Below are positions 1 to 7,682 of a stretch of DNA of 38,227 bases, piece by piece (within the stretch, counting starts at the first letter, position 1; each line of letters begins with the position of its first letter). Both the position numbers and the translations under genes were made by a program. This DNA is from Ruminiclostridium sp. (GTDB lineage Bacteria; Bacillota; Clostridia; Oscillospirales; Ruminococcaceae): positions 1-38,227 of the forward strand of contig JAFPUE010000110.1 of NCBI GenBank assembly GCA_017395555.1, written 5' to 3'. The notes beneath the pieces are model-generated. The model was not told the DNA's origin. It did no database searches and was given only the letters and a program-made list of their open reading frames with translations.

Positions 1-1
1 C

Positions 2-901
2 GGAACATGGGCATGGGGTACAGGCTCTAACGGCTCGTCAATGGTATTTGGCAATAAGCAGGATCCGGATGTGCTGAAACAGTCATTCGAGAAGGCTGTC
101 GGATATGGCTTTACCCGTTGGGACACAGCGGCGGTGTATGGAATGGGAACCTGCGAAAAGCTGCTCGGAACACTTATTGCAAAGCATGACGATATATATA
201 TTTCCACGAAATTTCTTCCGGACAAAAAGTATAAGCCCGGTGCGCTGAAAACGTCCTTTGAAGCGAGTATGTCACGCCTCGGCCGTGAAAAAGCCGATCT
301 ATACTGGATCCATGTTCCGAACAATCTTCCGGAAAATCTGTCGGAAGCAATACCGCTGATTAAGGCAGGCAAGATACTTTCCATAGGAACGTCAAATGTT
401 TCTCTTGCGCACATCAAGACTGCCGAGGAACAGCTTGCAAAGGAAGGGCTCAGGCTTGGCGCGGTGCAGAACCATTTCAGCTTGTTGAGAAATGACCAGC
501 AGCCGATCATCGACTATTGCAGGGAGCATGACATAAAATATTACGCATATATGGTGCTTGAACAGGGCGCGTTGTCCGGAAGATACAGCGCAGAGCACCA
601 TTTCCCGGCGTTTTCAATGCGCAATTTTTCATTTCCGAAGAAAAAGTTCAGGAAGATCGAAGGGCTGCTCGCAAAAATGAAGGAGCTTGCGGACAAATAC
701 GGCATTGACCCGTCGCAGATACCGATACTCTGGGTCATGGGAAAAGGCGCGATACCTATTGTCGGTATCACTAAGCCCTCACACGCCGAGAAGCTCGCCG
801 AAGCCATGAAAGTTCAATTAACGGCGGAGGAAATTTCGCTGCTGGAAAAAGAAGCCGCTGCCACCGGACTGCGTCAGCAGGGAATGTGGGAGCCGCAGTA
901 A
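2..901 (+). CDS. Aldo/keto reductase, 5' end cut by window edge
   Basis: This is an NAD(P)H-dependent aldo/keto reductase of the (beta/alpha)8-barrel family, expected to reduce aldehydes or ketones in the cytoplasm; the substrate cannot be predicted. The reading frame is open from base 2 and reads GTWAWGTGSNGSS before the first ATG (base 41), the usual first-strand motif of this family, so the true start lies upstream of the window. Counting from the ATG at 41, the catalytic tetrad is visible as Asp28 and Tyr33 (WDTAAVYG), Lys57 (STKF) and His91 (IHVP). The C-terminal half has the expected GTSN and the IPIVGITK phosphate-binding region. A hairpin follows the stop codon. Function at family level is certain; the specific reaction is not. 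Confidence 0.93.
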   Translation, partial: GTWAWGTGSNGSSMVFGNKQDPDVLKQSFEKAVGYGFTRWDTAAVYGMGTCEKLLGTLIAKHDDIYISTKFLPDKKYKPGALKTSFEASMSRLGREKADLYWIHVPNNLPENLSEAIPLIKAGKILSIGTSNVSLAHIKTAEEQLAKEGLRLGAVQNHFSLLRNDQQPIIDYCREHDIKYYAYMVLEQGALSGRYSAEHHFPAFSMRNFSFPKKKFRKIEGLLAKMKELADKYGIDPSQIPILWVMGKGAIPIVGITKPSHAEKLAEAMKVQLTAEEISLLEKEAAATGLRQQGMWEPQ

Positions 902-940
902 GAGTATTTGAATTGTAATAAAAATAGACCGATATAATCG

Positions 941-972
941 AAACAGCCTTCGGAGTTTTCCAAAGGCTGTTT
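941..972 (+). terminator. Hairpin between convergent genes
   Basis: A perfect 10-bp inverted repeat, AAACAGCCTT (941-950) and AAGGCTGTTT (963-972), with a 12-base loop. It ends in a T-rich run on the plus strand and lies 2 bases past the stop of the leftward zinc-ribbon gene, so it can serve the aldo/keto reductase and perhaps both convergent genes. Confidence 0.75.
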
Positions 973-974
973 TA

Positions 975-1106
975 TCATTTGAACTCTGTTCCTCCGCAGT
1001 TGGAACAAGGCGGGAGCTTATCCGTCTCGTCATCGAGCGTCAGCGTCTTGCCGCACTCCTTGCAGGTGTACTTTCCCGCGCCGGGCTTTTCGCCTGTCTT
1101 TGGCAT
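975..1106 (-). CDS. Small zinc-ribbon protein (43 aa)
   Basis: A 43-residue protein with two CxxC knuckles: CKEC at residues 15-18 and CSNC at 34-37. It begins MPKTGEKPGAGKYTC and ends CGGTEFK. This four-cysteine layout is a rubredoxin/zinc-ribbon fold that should bind one zinc or iron. It is supported by an excellent ribosome site (GGAGGTGAT, 3 bases before the ATG at 1106) and a hairpin just after the stop. Similar short zinc-ribbon-containing proteins occur in Firmicutes with unknown function. It could bind nucleic acid or another protein, but nothing nearby shows this. It is short enough to be missed by length cut-offs. Confidence 0.85.
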   Translation of the reverse strand: MPKTGEKPGAGKYTCKECGKTLTLDDETDKLPPCSNCGGTEFK

Positions 1107-1197
1107 ATTATCACCTCCGCAAATAACCGTTGTTACTATTATTTGCAGAAGCGCGAAAATAATACATTGATCCGGAAAAGTTTAATGCTATCGTGTT

Positions 1198-1689
1198 TCA
1201 TATGATGTCTTCAATATGTTCCATGAAAATCATCGGGTGAGCGGTGCAGAATTCCGTTTCTTTCATGTACATCGCAAGTGTTGTGTCGCTGTCATCAATG
1301 CAAACTACTTTTTTCGGAGATATACTGCCGAAATTCTCACTTACTATCCGCTTTGCAATAGCGGGTTTCTCGTCATATTCAAGCGTGTAAAAACAGTGGC
1401 GTTCGGGGATTCCATAAAGTCTTTCCAGCATTTCGGATTTCCATGCTTCATGTCCGTGAGGCTCTTTCGAAATGCAGAAAACTCTGTCTGTCCCGTGTTT
1501 TTGTATGTAGTTATACATCGGCGTCAGTCTTCTGCAGTCTGCGTAGATGTTCACATTTCTGAATTCCGGCGTAAAATCAAGTTCGTGGTGCGCGTGATAT
1601 TCCCCGTAATTGTAGCTCGTGAGAGTCCCGTCAACATCGAAAAGCACGACGGTGTCGGGCTCCTGCAGCAATTCCCAAACTTTGTTCAT
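1198..1689 (-). CDS. HAD-superfamily hydrolase
   Basis: A 163-residue haloacid-dehalogenase-fold protein, likely a phosphatase. Motif I is FDVDGTLT with nucleophile Asp18 and acid/base Asp20. A late motif CIDDSDTT supplies the Mg-binding acidic pair. The cap between them is small (about 80 residues, with CISKEPHGHEAW in the motif II/III area), so it resembles the compact phosphatases more than the large beta-phosphoglucomutase type. It is the last gene of a leftward operon, 5 bases after the ProX-like gene. The substrate is unknown. Confidence 0.8.
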   Translation of the reverse strand: MNKVWELLQEPDTVVLFDVDGTLTSYNYGEYHAHHELDFTPEFRNVNIYADCRRLTPMYNYIQKHGTDRVFCISKEPHGHEAWKSEMLERLYGIPERHCFYTLEYDEKPAIAKRIVSENFGSISPKKVVCIDDSDTTLAMYMKETEFCTAHPMIFMEHIEDII

Positions 1690-1694
1690 ATCAG

Positions 1695-2249
1695 TTATTC
1701 TCCTACAAGTTTTACCGTTTTCATTTCGTGTTTAACGGCTTTCAGAAATTTTCCGAAAACATCGGCGGTGTGCATTTTCAGGCTCGATGTATTTATGCAG
1801 GGGTGCGCGCCGAGAAATTCGCCTTTCAGAACATCTTCATCGACGAGAAGCTGCACCCTTCCTTCTTTGTCGTTCATAAGACCGAGAATGCTCGATGAGC
1901 CGGGAGTGCAGCCTATCATCTGCTCCATTTCTTCGGGTGAGCCGAACGACAACCGCGAGATGCCGAGCTGTGAGGAAAGCTCCTTTGTCTTGAAGCCCTT
2001 GTCACCGGGCATCATAAGCAGATAAAAGTCAGTATGTTGTCTGTTTGTGAGGAAAAGATTCTTGCATACCACCGCTCCGAGTACAGCGTCGATTTTCAAG
2101 CAGTCTTCCATTGTGTTTGCCGCCGCATCGGGGTGATCGGTGCGCCAGTATTCCATACCTAAACTGTCAAGCATATCGTAGCAGCGAATCTCGCGTTCAA
2201 GCCTGCCTTCGTTGGTATCTGGGCGGCCTTTGAATAATTGAAGCTCCAT
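1695..2249 (-). CDS. Prolyl-tRNA deacylase, ProX/YbaK family
   Basis: A 184-residue stand-alone editing-domain protein. Proteins of this family hydrolyse mischarged Ala-tRNA(Pro) in the cytoplasm and act as quality control beside prolyl-tRNA synthetase. The family signature is clear: the segment LFLTNRQHTDFYLLMMPGDK, the conserved Lys in GDKGFKTKEL, and the glycine loop CTPGSSSILGLMND followed by VQLLVDEDV. Length matches stand-alone ProX. It sits 21 bases downstream of the EFR1 ferredoxin gene and 5 bases upstream of the HAD gene, so it is co-transcribed with genes that have no obvious link to translation. Confidence 0.9.
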   Translation of the reverse strand: MELQLFKGRPDTNEGRLEREIRCYDMLDSLGMEYWRTDHPDAAANTMEDCLKIDAVLGAVVCKNLFLTNRQHTDFYLLMMPGDKGFKTKELSSQLGISRLSFGSPEEMEQMIGCTPGSSSILGLMNDKEGRVQLLVDEDVLKGEFLGAHPCINTSSLKMHTADVFGKFLKAVKHEMKTVKLVGE

Positions 2250-2270
2250 TTGCTATCTCCTTTGTTAAAT

Positions 2271-3011
2271 CTATATTTTTACATTCGGATTAAGATATTG
2301 TCCGTGTTTGCGTGTTCCTTTGCCGCTGCCGTACTGTATTGAAAACTTCGGGCATCTGTGCAGGCAGCCGAAGCACATAGCGCATTTGTCCTTCACCCAC
2401 ACAGGGCGCTTATCGTGCATTTCAATTGCTCCTGCCGGGCATTTTGCCGCACAAAGTCCGCAGCCTATGCAGTTTTCGTCTGCCGACAGATTCTTTGTTG
2501 CTCTTGCGCTGTCATAGGTGGAATATGCGATCTTCGCGGAAAATACCGGGACTTTGTTTTTCATGAAATTACCGCGTTCACGGTTACGGATCCGCGTGAT
2601 CGCATCGTTTATTTCCGTCTCCGTATTCTTCGTAAATTTGCCGACAGCCTCGGGAGTTGACAGATCGAACCATACCGTCCATGTGTCAGCCATTTTCACC
2701 GAGAAAAACGCGTCAGTCTTACCGCCGATACACTTATCTGTAAAATAGCCGCTGCCTCCGGGAGTAGTTCCGTATGTCGCGATAAACCAGATATAACCGG
2801 CTTTTATTTCCACCTTTGACAGAAATTCCTTCACAACTGACGGTAAGCCCCAGAAATATGTGGGTGTGATTATGCCGACTGTGTCCGCCTCGAACGAATA
2901 TCTGCCGATTTCGGCTGCTTCTGTCATGGATAATATCTCGTCATCGTTCGCTTGGGCTATTCTTTCCGCGACATATCTGCAATTTCCCGTAGCGCTGAAA
3001 TATAATATCAT
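2271..3011 (-). CDS. EFR1-type flavodoxin-ferredoxin fusion
   Basis: A 246-residue electron-transfer protein. The N-terminal flavodoxin-like domain (about residues 1-150) starts with the FMN phosphate loop FSATGNCRYVAE. The C-terminal domain carries two 4Fe-4S motifs: Cys181, 184, 187, 191 (CIGCGLCAAKCP) and Cys210, 213, 216, 220 (CAMCFGCLHRCP). This is the EFR1-family ferredoxin layout common in Clostridia. It should shuttle low-potential electrons between FMN and the clusters in the cytoplasm. It follows the DUF5131-DUF4186 gene by only 4 bases, which suggests it could supply electrons to that cysteine-rich protein; this is inference. Substrates are unknown. Confidence 0.9.
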   Translation of the reverse strand: MILYFSATGNCRYVAERIAQANDDEILSMTEAAEIGRYSFEADTVGIITPTYFWGLPSVVKEFLSKVEIKAGYIWFIATYGTTPGGSGYFTDKCIGGKTDAFFSVKMADTWTVWFDLSTPEAVGKFTKNTETEINDAITRIRNRERGNFMKNKVPVFSAKIAYSTYDSARATKNLSADENCIGCGLCAAKCPAGAIEMHDKRPVWVKDKCAMCFGCLHRCPKFSIQYGSGKGTRKHGQYLNPNVKI

Positions 3012-3015
3012 AAAA

Positions 3016-4128
3016 CTACCTCTTACAATCAGCTTCTATCCAGTCCATAATCACATCTGCGATGTATTCCTGTTCCGCTGCAGTTAAGACCTTGCCGGAG
3101 GGTATATGATGCCATTTCTCAAGACATCCCCGACAGCAGCAGGCAGTTGCGTGCTGTGCAATAAAGACCGGATGGCCTTTCATCGGTGTTTGCTTCCCGT
3201 CGTTTTCGGGATTTTCGGCAGATAACCGCTTCTCTACGAAATCCTTCGCGTGGCTTCGGATAGTCTCGATCCCTTTCTCCGCGACATAATTCTTATCCTT
3301 TGCCGAAAGGTGAAAGCGGCTCCTGAACTCGGATCTGTTCAGCCCCGAAAACAGCTCACCGCGCTCCGGCAGCTTGTACACTATACCGTCGGCGCTGCCC
3401 GTGCCGGGAATGTAGCTGTAGCCGGACTTTTTCGCCTGCGGCATCTGCATTTTGCGCTCGATGTGATATGTTTTTCCATCCTTTATGAATACCGCGCCGG
3501 TCTGCTTGAAATAAAACGGTACTGCGTGACGGACACACTGTCTGCGCACTTCCTGTATCCACCTGAAATCACACGGCCGCGCGTTGTTTCCGGACTCGCC
3601 GCCGCAGACTACATGCTCGATACGCCCTGTCGCAAGATACTTTTCCATGTCTATCTCGCCGAGCATAGGCTCGCAGATGATCTCACGGTGCTTTATCGGC
3701 AGGTTCAGAAATATCGGCAGCCTGTGATCCGCTCTGTCCTGATTTTCGCAGGTAGAGCATATCGTCACATTCTCCCAGCCGTCACCCCAGTCGGGCGGAG
3801 CGCATTGTTCAAAGCGGTCTATTCTTTTGGTGATGATGTGGAAATGCAAGTCGCTGCGTTCCCGTATCATATCCCAGCAGCCCTGCCGCCATTCATCCGC
3901 ATCTTCAAGAAAGAAATCCGAGGTCATGCAGGTATATATCACGCCGTTATCGGCAGTCAGCTTATATTGTCCCTGCCTGTCCTTTTTAAGCGGGAGGGCG
4001 TAATCGCCGGTCTTTGTCACGACGGAAGCGTCTTTTCCTATGCTCTCGTCGCGCCTGTAAACATAGCAGTTCGCGCACCCGGGACTCAGCTTGTGGCAGC
4101 CGTGCCACGGGTTCCATATATCGTTCAT
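3016..4128 (-). CDS. DUF5131 (phage Gp37/Gp68-like) fused to DUF4186
   Basis: A 370-residue protein with two conserved domains. Residues 1 to about 255 match the DUF5131/phage Gp37-Gp68 family, whose hallmark is an N-terminal three-cysteine motif, here Cys11, Cys18 and Cys21 in WHGCHKLSPGCANCY. Members are widely suspected to bind an iron-sulfur cluster, but no reaction is known. Residues about 257-370 match DUF4186 (EFRSRFHL, TPMKGHPVFIAQHATACCC, RGCLEKWHHIP), which also holds a cysteine/histidine cluster. The two are usually separate proteins in my recollection. The start at 4128 is chosen because GAGGTGAAA precedes it and the protein then begins MNDIWNPWHGC; an in-frame upstream start at 4221 would lie beyond the promoter. 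It is first in a four-gene operon. Confidence 0.82.
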   Translation of the reverse strand: MNDIWNPWHGCHKLSPGCANCYVYRRDESIGKDASVVTKTGDYALPLKKDRQGQYKLTADNGVIYTCMTSDFFLEDADEWRQGCWDMIRERSDLHFHIITKRIDRFEQCAPPDWGDGWENVTICSTCENQDRADHRLPIFLNLPIKHREIICEPMLGEIDMEKYLATGRIEHVVCGGESGNNARPCDFRWIQEVRRQCVRHAVPFYFKQTGAVFIKDGKTYHIERKMQMPQAKKSGYSYIPGTGSADGIVYKLPERGELFSGLNRSEFRSRFHLSAKDKNYVAEKGIETIRSHAKDFVEKRLSAENPENDGKQTPMKGHPVFIAQHATACCCRGCLEKWHHIPSGKVLTAAEQEYIADVIMDWIEADCKR

Positions 4129-4158
4129 ACTTTCACCTCGTTTCACGGTGATATCCAC

Positions 4159-4187
4159 ATTATACCATATCTCACCTGCATTATCAA
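4159..4187 (-). promoter_or_regulatory. Promoter of the DUF5131 operon
   Basis: On the minus strand, TTGATA (4182-4187) and TATAAT (4159-4164) are separated by exactly 17 bases. Transcription should start near 4152, giving a leader of about 25 bases and ruling out the longer upstream start of the downstream gene. Confidence 0.75.
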
Positions 4188-4209
4188 CAGTTTGATCGCA
4201 TTTTCTGTA

Positions 4210-4238
4210 TTGACACCCCATTCTTTCTGTGGTAAAAT
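4210..4238 (+). promoter_or_regulatory. Promoter of the PPC-domain gene
   Basis: TTGACA (4210-4215) and TAAAAT (4233-4238) with a 17-base spacer, about 32 bases before the start codon. It is back to back with the leftward promoter at 4159-4187. Confidence 0.75.
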
Positions 4239-4269
4239 ATAGGAGATAAAATATAAACGGAGGGTAAAA

Positions 4270-4725
4270 ATGGACTACAGGATTTTTAACGGTACTGCAT
4301 ATATTCGTCTAGACAGAGGTGACGAGATCATCGGCACTATTATTGAGATATGCAGAAAGGAGCATATCGGCTCCGCTATATTCAGCGGAATCGGCGGCTG
4401 CAAGCAAGCCGAGATACAGACCTTCATTCCCGAGAAAGGAGCTTTTGAAACGCAGTCGATCGAGGGTATGCTGGAGCTCGTATCTCTCAACGGAAACATA
4501 GTAACGGGCGAAAACGGCGAGTATTTCCACCACGCTCATGCAATGTTTTCATTCAAGAAAGACGGCGAACATCACATGGCAGGAGGTCATATAAAATCGA
4601 TAACCGTACTGTACACGGCGGAGATCGAATTGAGACCGATTGTCGGCGGTAAGATCAAGCGCAAATTTGATCCGGAGACCGGGACAGGATTCTGGAATTT
4701 TGATGATCGATACTCTGCGATTTGA
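4270..4725 (+). CDS. PPC-domain (DUF296) protein
   Basis: A 151-residue protein consisting of one PPC/DUF296 domain, found alone in bacteria and attached to AT-hooks in plants. Visible features are the IGSAIFSGIGGCKQAEI core strand, the conserved histidines in FHHAHAMFSFKKDG, and the GGHIKS turn. Family members form trimers and are often annotated as DNA-binding, though that is weakly established for bacterial single-domain forms. The ribosome site GGAGGG lies 5 bases before the ATG. It stands alone between a divergent operon and an unknown gene. No AT-hook is present. Confidence 0.85.
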   Translation: MDYRIFNGTAYIRLDRGDEIIGTIIEICRKEHIGSAIFSGIGGCKQAEIQTFIPEKGAFETQSIEGMLELVSLNGNIVTGENGEYFHHAHAMFSFKKDGEHHMAGGHIKSITVLYTAEIELRPIVGGKIKRKFDPETGTGFWNFDDRYSAI

Positions 4726-4865
4726 TCGGAATTTCAGAGCGGCAAAAGAAAGCAAGTAATCAGACATTGTGTAAAACAATCAAATTTATGCTGTATGAAA
4801 CATCTGTAAATTTATTTTGTATGGGTTCTGATATATTTATAAGCTCTTGATATGAGGTGATACGT

Positions 4866-5261
4866 ATGCAGTTCAAAAAAGGTAATTACTGGAAAGCGTG
4901 TTTCGATGAAGAAAACGACCGCTGTACAGCCGAATACGGTGATTGCAGGAATTATAATCTGTACGAAATAACGAAGGAGATCTATGATAAGCTTGACGAA
5001 AGCATGTCCTACGACGACGCGGTCAGGGCTATCTACAATGGACGGCACCTGTACATGACAGTCGATGATCGCTGCGGACCTCCTTACACTATCGTTTTTG
5101 ACCACGACTATGAAACTATTGCTCCGTGGGCAAAGGTCCATCAGAACGGTAAAGTCTGGCCGGACGAGCTTACAGATGCCACAGTGGAAATATTTGAATC
5201 GGAAAAAGACAACCGTGAGCAAAGGCGCAGAAGACGGGAACAAAAGAACAACGAGCAATGA
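4866..5261 (+). CDS. Hypothetical protein, acidic, with basic C-terminus
   Basis: A 131-residue protein that I do not recognise. The start at 4866 is chosen because GAGGTGA ends 5 bases before it; a GTG at 4857 would overlap that ribosome site. The body is rich in Asp, Tyr and Asn (KACFDEENDRCTAEYGDC, CGPPYTIVFDHDYET), and the last 15 residues are strongly charged (EQRRRRREQKNNEQ). There is no signal peptide or membrane segment. It may be an immunity or accessory protein of unknown role. The coding call rests on the ribosome site and open frame. Confidence 0.7.
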   Translation: MQFKKGNYWKACFDEENDRCTAEYGDCRNYNLYEITKEIYDKLDESMSYDDAVRAIYNGRHLYMTVDDRCGPPYTIVFDHDYETIAPWAKVHQNGKVWPDELTDATVEIFESEKDNREQRRRRREQKNNEQ

Positions 5262-5354
5262 GTTTGCCCGTATATCCCGTTCCTGTGAAGAAAAGGTTCG
5301 TTGAAGCGCACAGTACGTTATATAAATGCAAAAAGGAGCAGGATAACGTCCGAT

Positions 5355-6455
5355 ATGAGAAAGCATTTTATTGACAATTTAAGATGGATGGATGTTTTTC
5401 TGCTTATTCCGTATCATGCGGCACAGGCGTTCAGCACATGGGGAGAGCTGAATTATATGTACTTTGCGCCGAACAGGGCAATAAGCAGTTTTATTGTGTT
5501 TTTAAGTCCTTTCTTCATGCCGCTTCTTTTTCTTCTGGCAGGTATGAGTACAAGATACGCATTGAAGAAGCGTACATACGGGCAGTATATCGTTGAAAGA
5601 GCCAAAAGACTGATAGTTCCGTTTGTTTTCGGAACACTTGTTTTCTGTCCGATACTTGCCTATATAGGTGACTTGACGAACTACGGATACATCGGCAGCT
5701 TCTTCGATCATTATGCGGTGTTCTTCACGAAATGGACCGACCTTACGGGCTATGACGGAGGCTTTAATGTCGGCCAGTTCTGGTTTTTATATTTCCTGTT
5801 CATAATATCTCTTGTGTCAGTCGGGATCATTGTATTGTCAGACAAGGTGCTCAAAAAACAGGGAAGGGCTGAGAACATACCGTTCTGGGCGCTCTGCCTA
5901 ATGATAATACCGCTCCCGTTCTTATATGATCTGCTGGCGGTGGGCGGAAAGAGCTTCACGGAATATCTGTATATTTTCCTTATCGGGTATTATATAATGT
6001 CCCACGATAAAGTTATAGAAAAGGTTGAAAAATACAGATATATTTCATTGACAGTCGGACTTGCGGCAAGTATTGCTTATGTATTTATGATCGTTTGGGC
6101 GGAAAAAGATTACGGTACAATAAACATGATCGCAAAGGCATTTTCCGAATGGTTTATGATACTTGCTCTGATCGGTATCGGAAAGAATAAACTAGATAGC
6201 AAGAATAAAGTATCGGAATATATGTCGCAGCGCTCTTTCCCGTATTTCAGTCTTCATTTTTTGTGGATAGTTCTGTTCCAGTACTGGCTTGCCGATATTC
6301 TTAGCGGCAATACTGCTTTGCTGTGTTTTTTACCTATCATCTGCGCGTATGCGGCAACGTTTATCTGCTCGGAGATATGCCTGAAAGTACCTGTGTTATG
6401 TTTCCTGACGGGTACAAAATCAAATAAAAAGCCGCCGCTCAAAGGATTGGACTGA
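5355..6455 (+). CDS. Acyltransferase-3 family membrane protein
   Basis: A 366-residue integral membrane acyltransferase (acyltransferase 3/OafA-NodX superfamily), which usually transfers acetyl or other acyl groups onto sugars or lipids at the cell surface. It starts MRKHFIDNLRWMDVFLLIPYHAAQAF: the DNLRW and following His are the family's first-helix signature. A basic loop (KKRTYGQYIVERAKRLIVPF) and about ten hydrophobic helices follow. An in-frame TTG at 5301 would add 18 residues with a poor ribosome site. The ATG at 5355 begins exactly where family members begin, although its AAGGAG is rather far (16 bases). The next gene starts directly at its stop. The acceptor is unknown. Confidence 0.85.
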   Translation: MRKHFIDNLRWMDVFLLIPYHAAQAFSTWGELNYMYFAPNRAISSFIVFLSPFFMPLLFLLAGMSTRYALKKRTYGQYIVERAKRLIVPFVFGTLVFCPILAYIGDLTNYGYIGSFFDHYAVFFTKWTDLTGYDGGFNVGQFWFLYFLFIISLVSVGIIVLSDKVLKKQGRAENIPFWALCLMIIPLPFLYDLLAVGGKSFTEYLYIFLIGYYIMSHDKVIEKVEKYRYISLTVGLAASIAYVFMIVWAEKDYGTINMIAKAFSEWFMILALIGIGKNKLDSKNKVSEYMSQRSFPYFSLHFLWIVLFQYWLADILSGNTALLCFLPIICAYAATFICSEICLKVPVLCFLTGTKSNKKPPLKGLD

Positions 6456-7043
6456 ATGGACAAGCATAAGAACAAGATCCCCATAATTGCAGGTATAATA
6501 TTTCTGCTGACTGCCGTGACCGCGGTGGCGATAGCATGGATCTCCGATATTCACAGATTTGACCTGAGCATTTCGTTTTCTTCTTATGTCGGGTTAAGTC
6601 ATTTCACTTCGATAATGTATTTCGGTTCGGCAGTTATTATGATCGCACTGCTCATTTATTACACAGCGAAAACAAAAATGAACCTGCTTAAAAGGATAGT
6701 TTACGCAGTCGTTCTGCTATGTGTTTTCGGAACCGCGTTTTTCCCGTTCAATTTTTACAGCGAAGCCCCGACTTCTCTGACGATCGATCTTCACAACGAT
6801 TTCGCGATCGCTCTTATGCTTGCGACAACAGTCTCGTTTGTGCTTTCCGTTATATTCGCGAAAAGCAGAAAGCAGCGTGCTGTCAACGGCGTTTCGATAG
6901 GATATGCGATCGTATTTATCGTATTGTATTTTATTCGGTTTGCGCCGCTGTTTCAGACATTCTTCATATGGGAAAACCTTTTTATCGTCCTGCTGCTCCT
7001 TGAATTTCAGGCAGAGCAGTATGAGGACAGCGAGCAGGCATGA
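6456..7043 (+). CDS. Hypothetical six-helix membrane protein
   Basis: A 195-residue hydrophobic protein with about six membrane segments, starting immediately after the acyltransferase stop codon (TGAATG), so the two are translated together. The general look (helix 1 KIPIIAGIIFLLTAVTAVAI, a short FPFNFYSEAPTSLTIDLHND loop with a histidine, charged C-terminus EQYEDSEQA) recalls DUF998-type membrane proteins, but I cannot assign it with confidence. The tight coupling suggests that it acts with the acyltransferase at the membrane, perhaps in transport of the acceptor. Confidence 0.75.
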   Translation: MDKHKNKIPIIAGIIFLLTAVTAVAIAWISDIHRFDLSISFSSYVGLSHFTSIMYFGSAVIMIALLIYYTAKTKMNLLKRIVYAVVLLCVFGTAFFPFNFYSEAPTSLTIDLHNDFAIALMLATTVSFVLSVIFAKSRKQRAVNGVSIGYAIVFIVLYFIRFAPLFQTFFIWENLFIVLLLLEFQAEQYEDSEQA

Positions 7044-7083
7044 GTCTGCGTATATTATCAGGAAACGGGATTTGGAGAGTATA

Positions 7084-7220
7084 ATGGATAACTTCAAATA
7101 TATCAGCGAAAACACAATTCAGCATATATATCTAATCTGGATTTAGTAAATCGTGATTTGATAACAGATGAGTTTAATGTATTATTAAAAAACACAACAG
7201 ACACCCCACGCTCCTCGTGA
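7084..7220 (+). pseudogene. Possible frameshifted gene relic
   Basis: A start with a ribosome site (GGAGAG) opens MDNFKYISENTIQHIYLIWI and stops at 7146. Moving to the overlapping frame at 7122 continues as AYISNLDLVNRDLITDEFNV and onward to a stop at 7220. The second stretch has protein-like composition, while the first ends in a chance tail, which is the pattern of a small frameshift. The terminator-like hairpin at 7195 lies inside the tail. It may equally be noise. Confidence 0.25.
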
Positions 7221-7237
7221 GATGCCTGTTGTTTTTT
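7195..7237 (+). terminator. Rho-independent terminator
   Basis: CAACAG (7195-7200) pairs with CTGTTG (7226-7231), with an inner CACG/CGTG helix (7207-7210 with 7216-7219), followed by six T. An A-run before the left arm extends the pairing. It would end the acyltransferase/membrane-protein transcript. Confidence 0.65.
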
Positions 7238-7255
7238 GTTCCCAGAGCCGCTCGA

Positions 7256-7294
7256 TTGTCACAATTGCACAACACCGTTTGTGCAATATGACAA
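7256..7294. repeat. Imperfect inverted repeat, possible operator or recombination site
   Basis: Arms TTGTCACAATTGCACAA (7256-7272) and TTTGTGCAATATGACAA (7278-7294) match over 16-17 positions with one bulged base, around a 5-base centre. No T-run follows, so it is not a terminator. The rest of 7295-7450 shows no gene I can support. Confidence 0.45.
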
Positions 7295-7450
7295 CATTAA
7301 AGTGACCCCAATAAGTCATAATATTACCGCTTCCGGCTCTACAATCGTGATTTTTCCATGTGACTTCGTGTGATTTTCCGCTGATTTTGGGCTGTTTTTG
7401 GGCATTTTCAGCCTCATTTTCACAGTTAAAGACGCTAACGAAAGATATAA

Positions 7451-7495
7451 GAAAAGCCTGTTATAATGCGGCTTTGCGCTTAAAACAGGCTTTCT
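7451..7495 (-). terminator. Terminator of tRNA-His
   Basis: Read on the minus strand, AAAGCCTGTT (7484-7493) pairs with AACAGGCTTT (7453-7462) and is followed by TCTT. It lies 8 bases past the tRNA CCA end. Confidence 0.7.
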
Positions 7496-7500
7496 TTGTG

Positions 7501-7579
7501 TGGGGTGGGAAGTGGGATTCGAACCCACGATCTTCAGTGCCACAAACTGACGCGTTAGACCAGCTACGCTATACCCACC
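7501..7579 (-). tRNA. tRNA-His (anticodon GTG), CCA encoded
   Basis: A full cloverleaf is visible: T-arm GTGGG-TTCGAAT-CCCAC, anticodon loop TTGTGGC on a TCAGT/ACTGA stem, D-arm GCGT...ACGC, and an encoded 3' CCA. The extra 5' G facing C73 is the histidine identity element. The acceptor stem has one U-U mismatch (positions 6 and 67), where I recall related tRNA-His genes having a pair. It has its own promoter and terminator and is transcribed as a single gene. Confidence 0.95.
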
Positions 7580-7601
7580 ATATTAGCTTCACTGATAAAA
7601 T

Positions 7602-7630
7602 ATTATATCACAAAATTCGCGATTTGTCAA
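7602..7630 (-). promoter_or_regulatory. Promoter of tRNA-His
   Basis: Perfect consensus on the minus strand: TTGACA (7625-7630), 17-base spacer, TATAAT (7602-7607). The -10 box ends 22 bases before the mature tRNA 5' end. Confidence 0.85.
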
Positions 7631-7682
7631 TACTTTTTTTATCTTTTTTCGCTGATGTCTTATATAATCCGAAAAAACGGCG

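Noticed and set aside
3250-4242. A 330-codon open frame opposite the DUF5131-DUF4186 gene
   Set aside because: No ribosome site; it crosses the two divergent promoters; the leftward frame is conserved.
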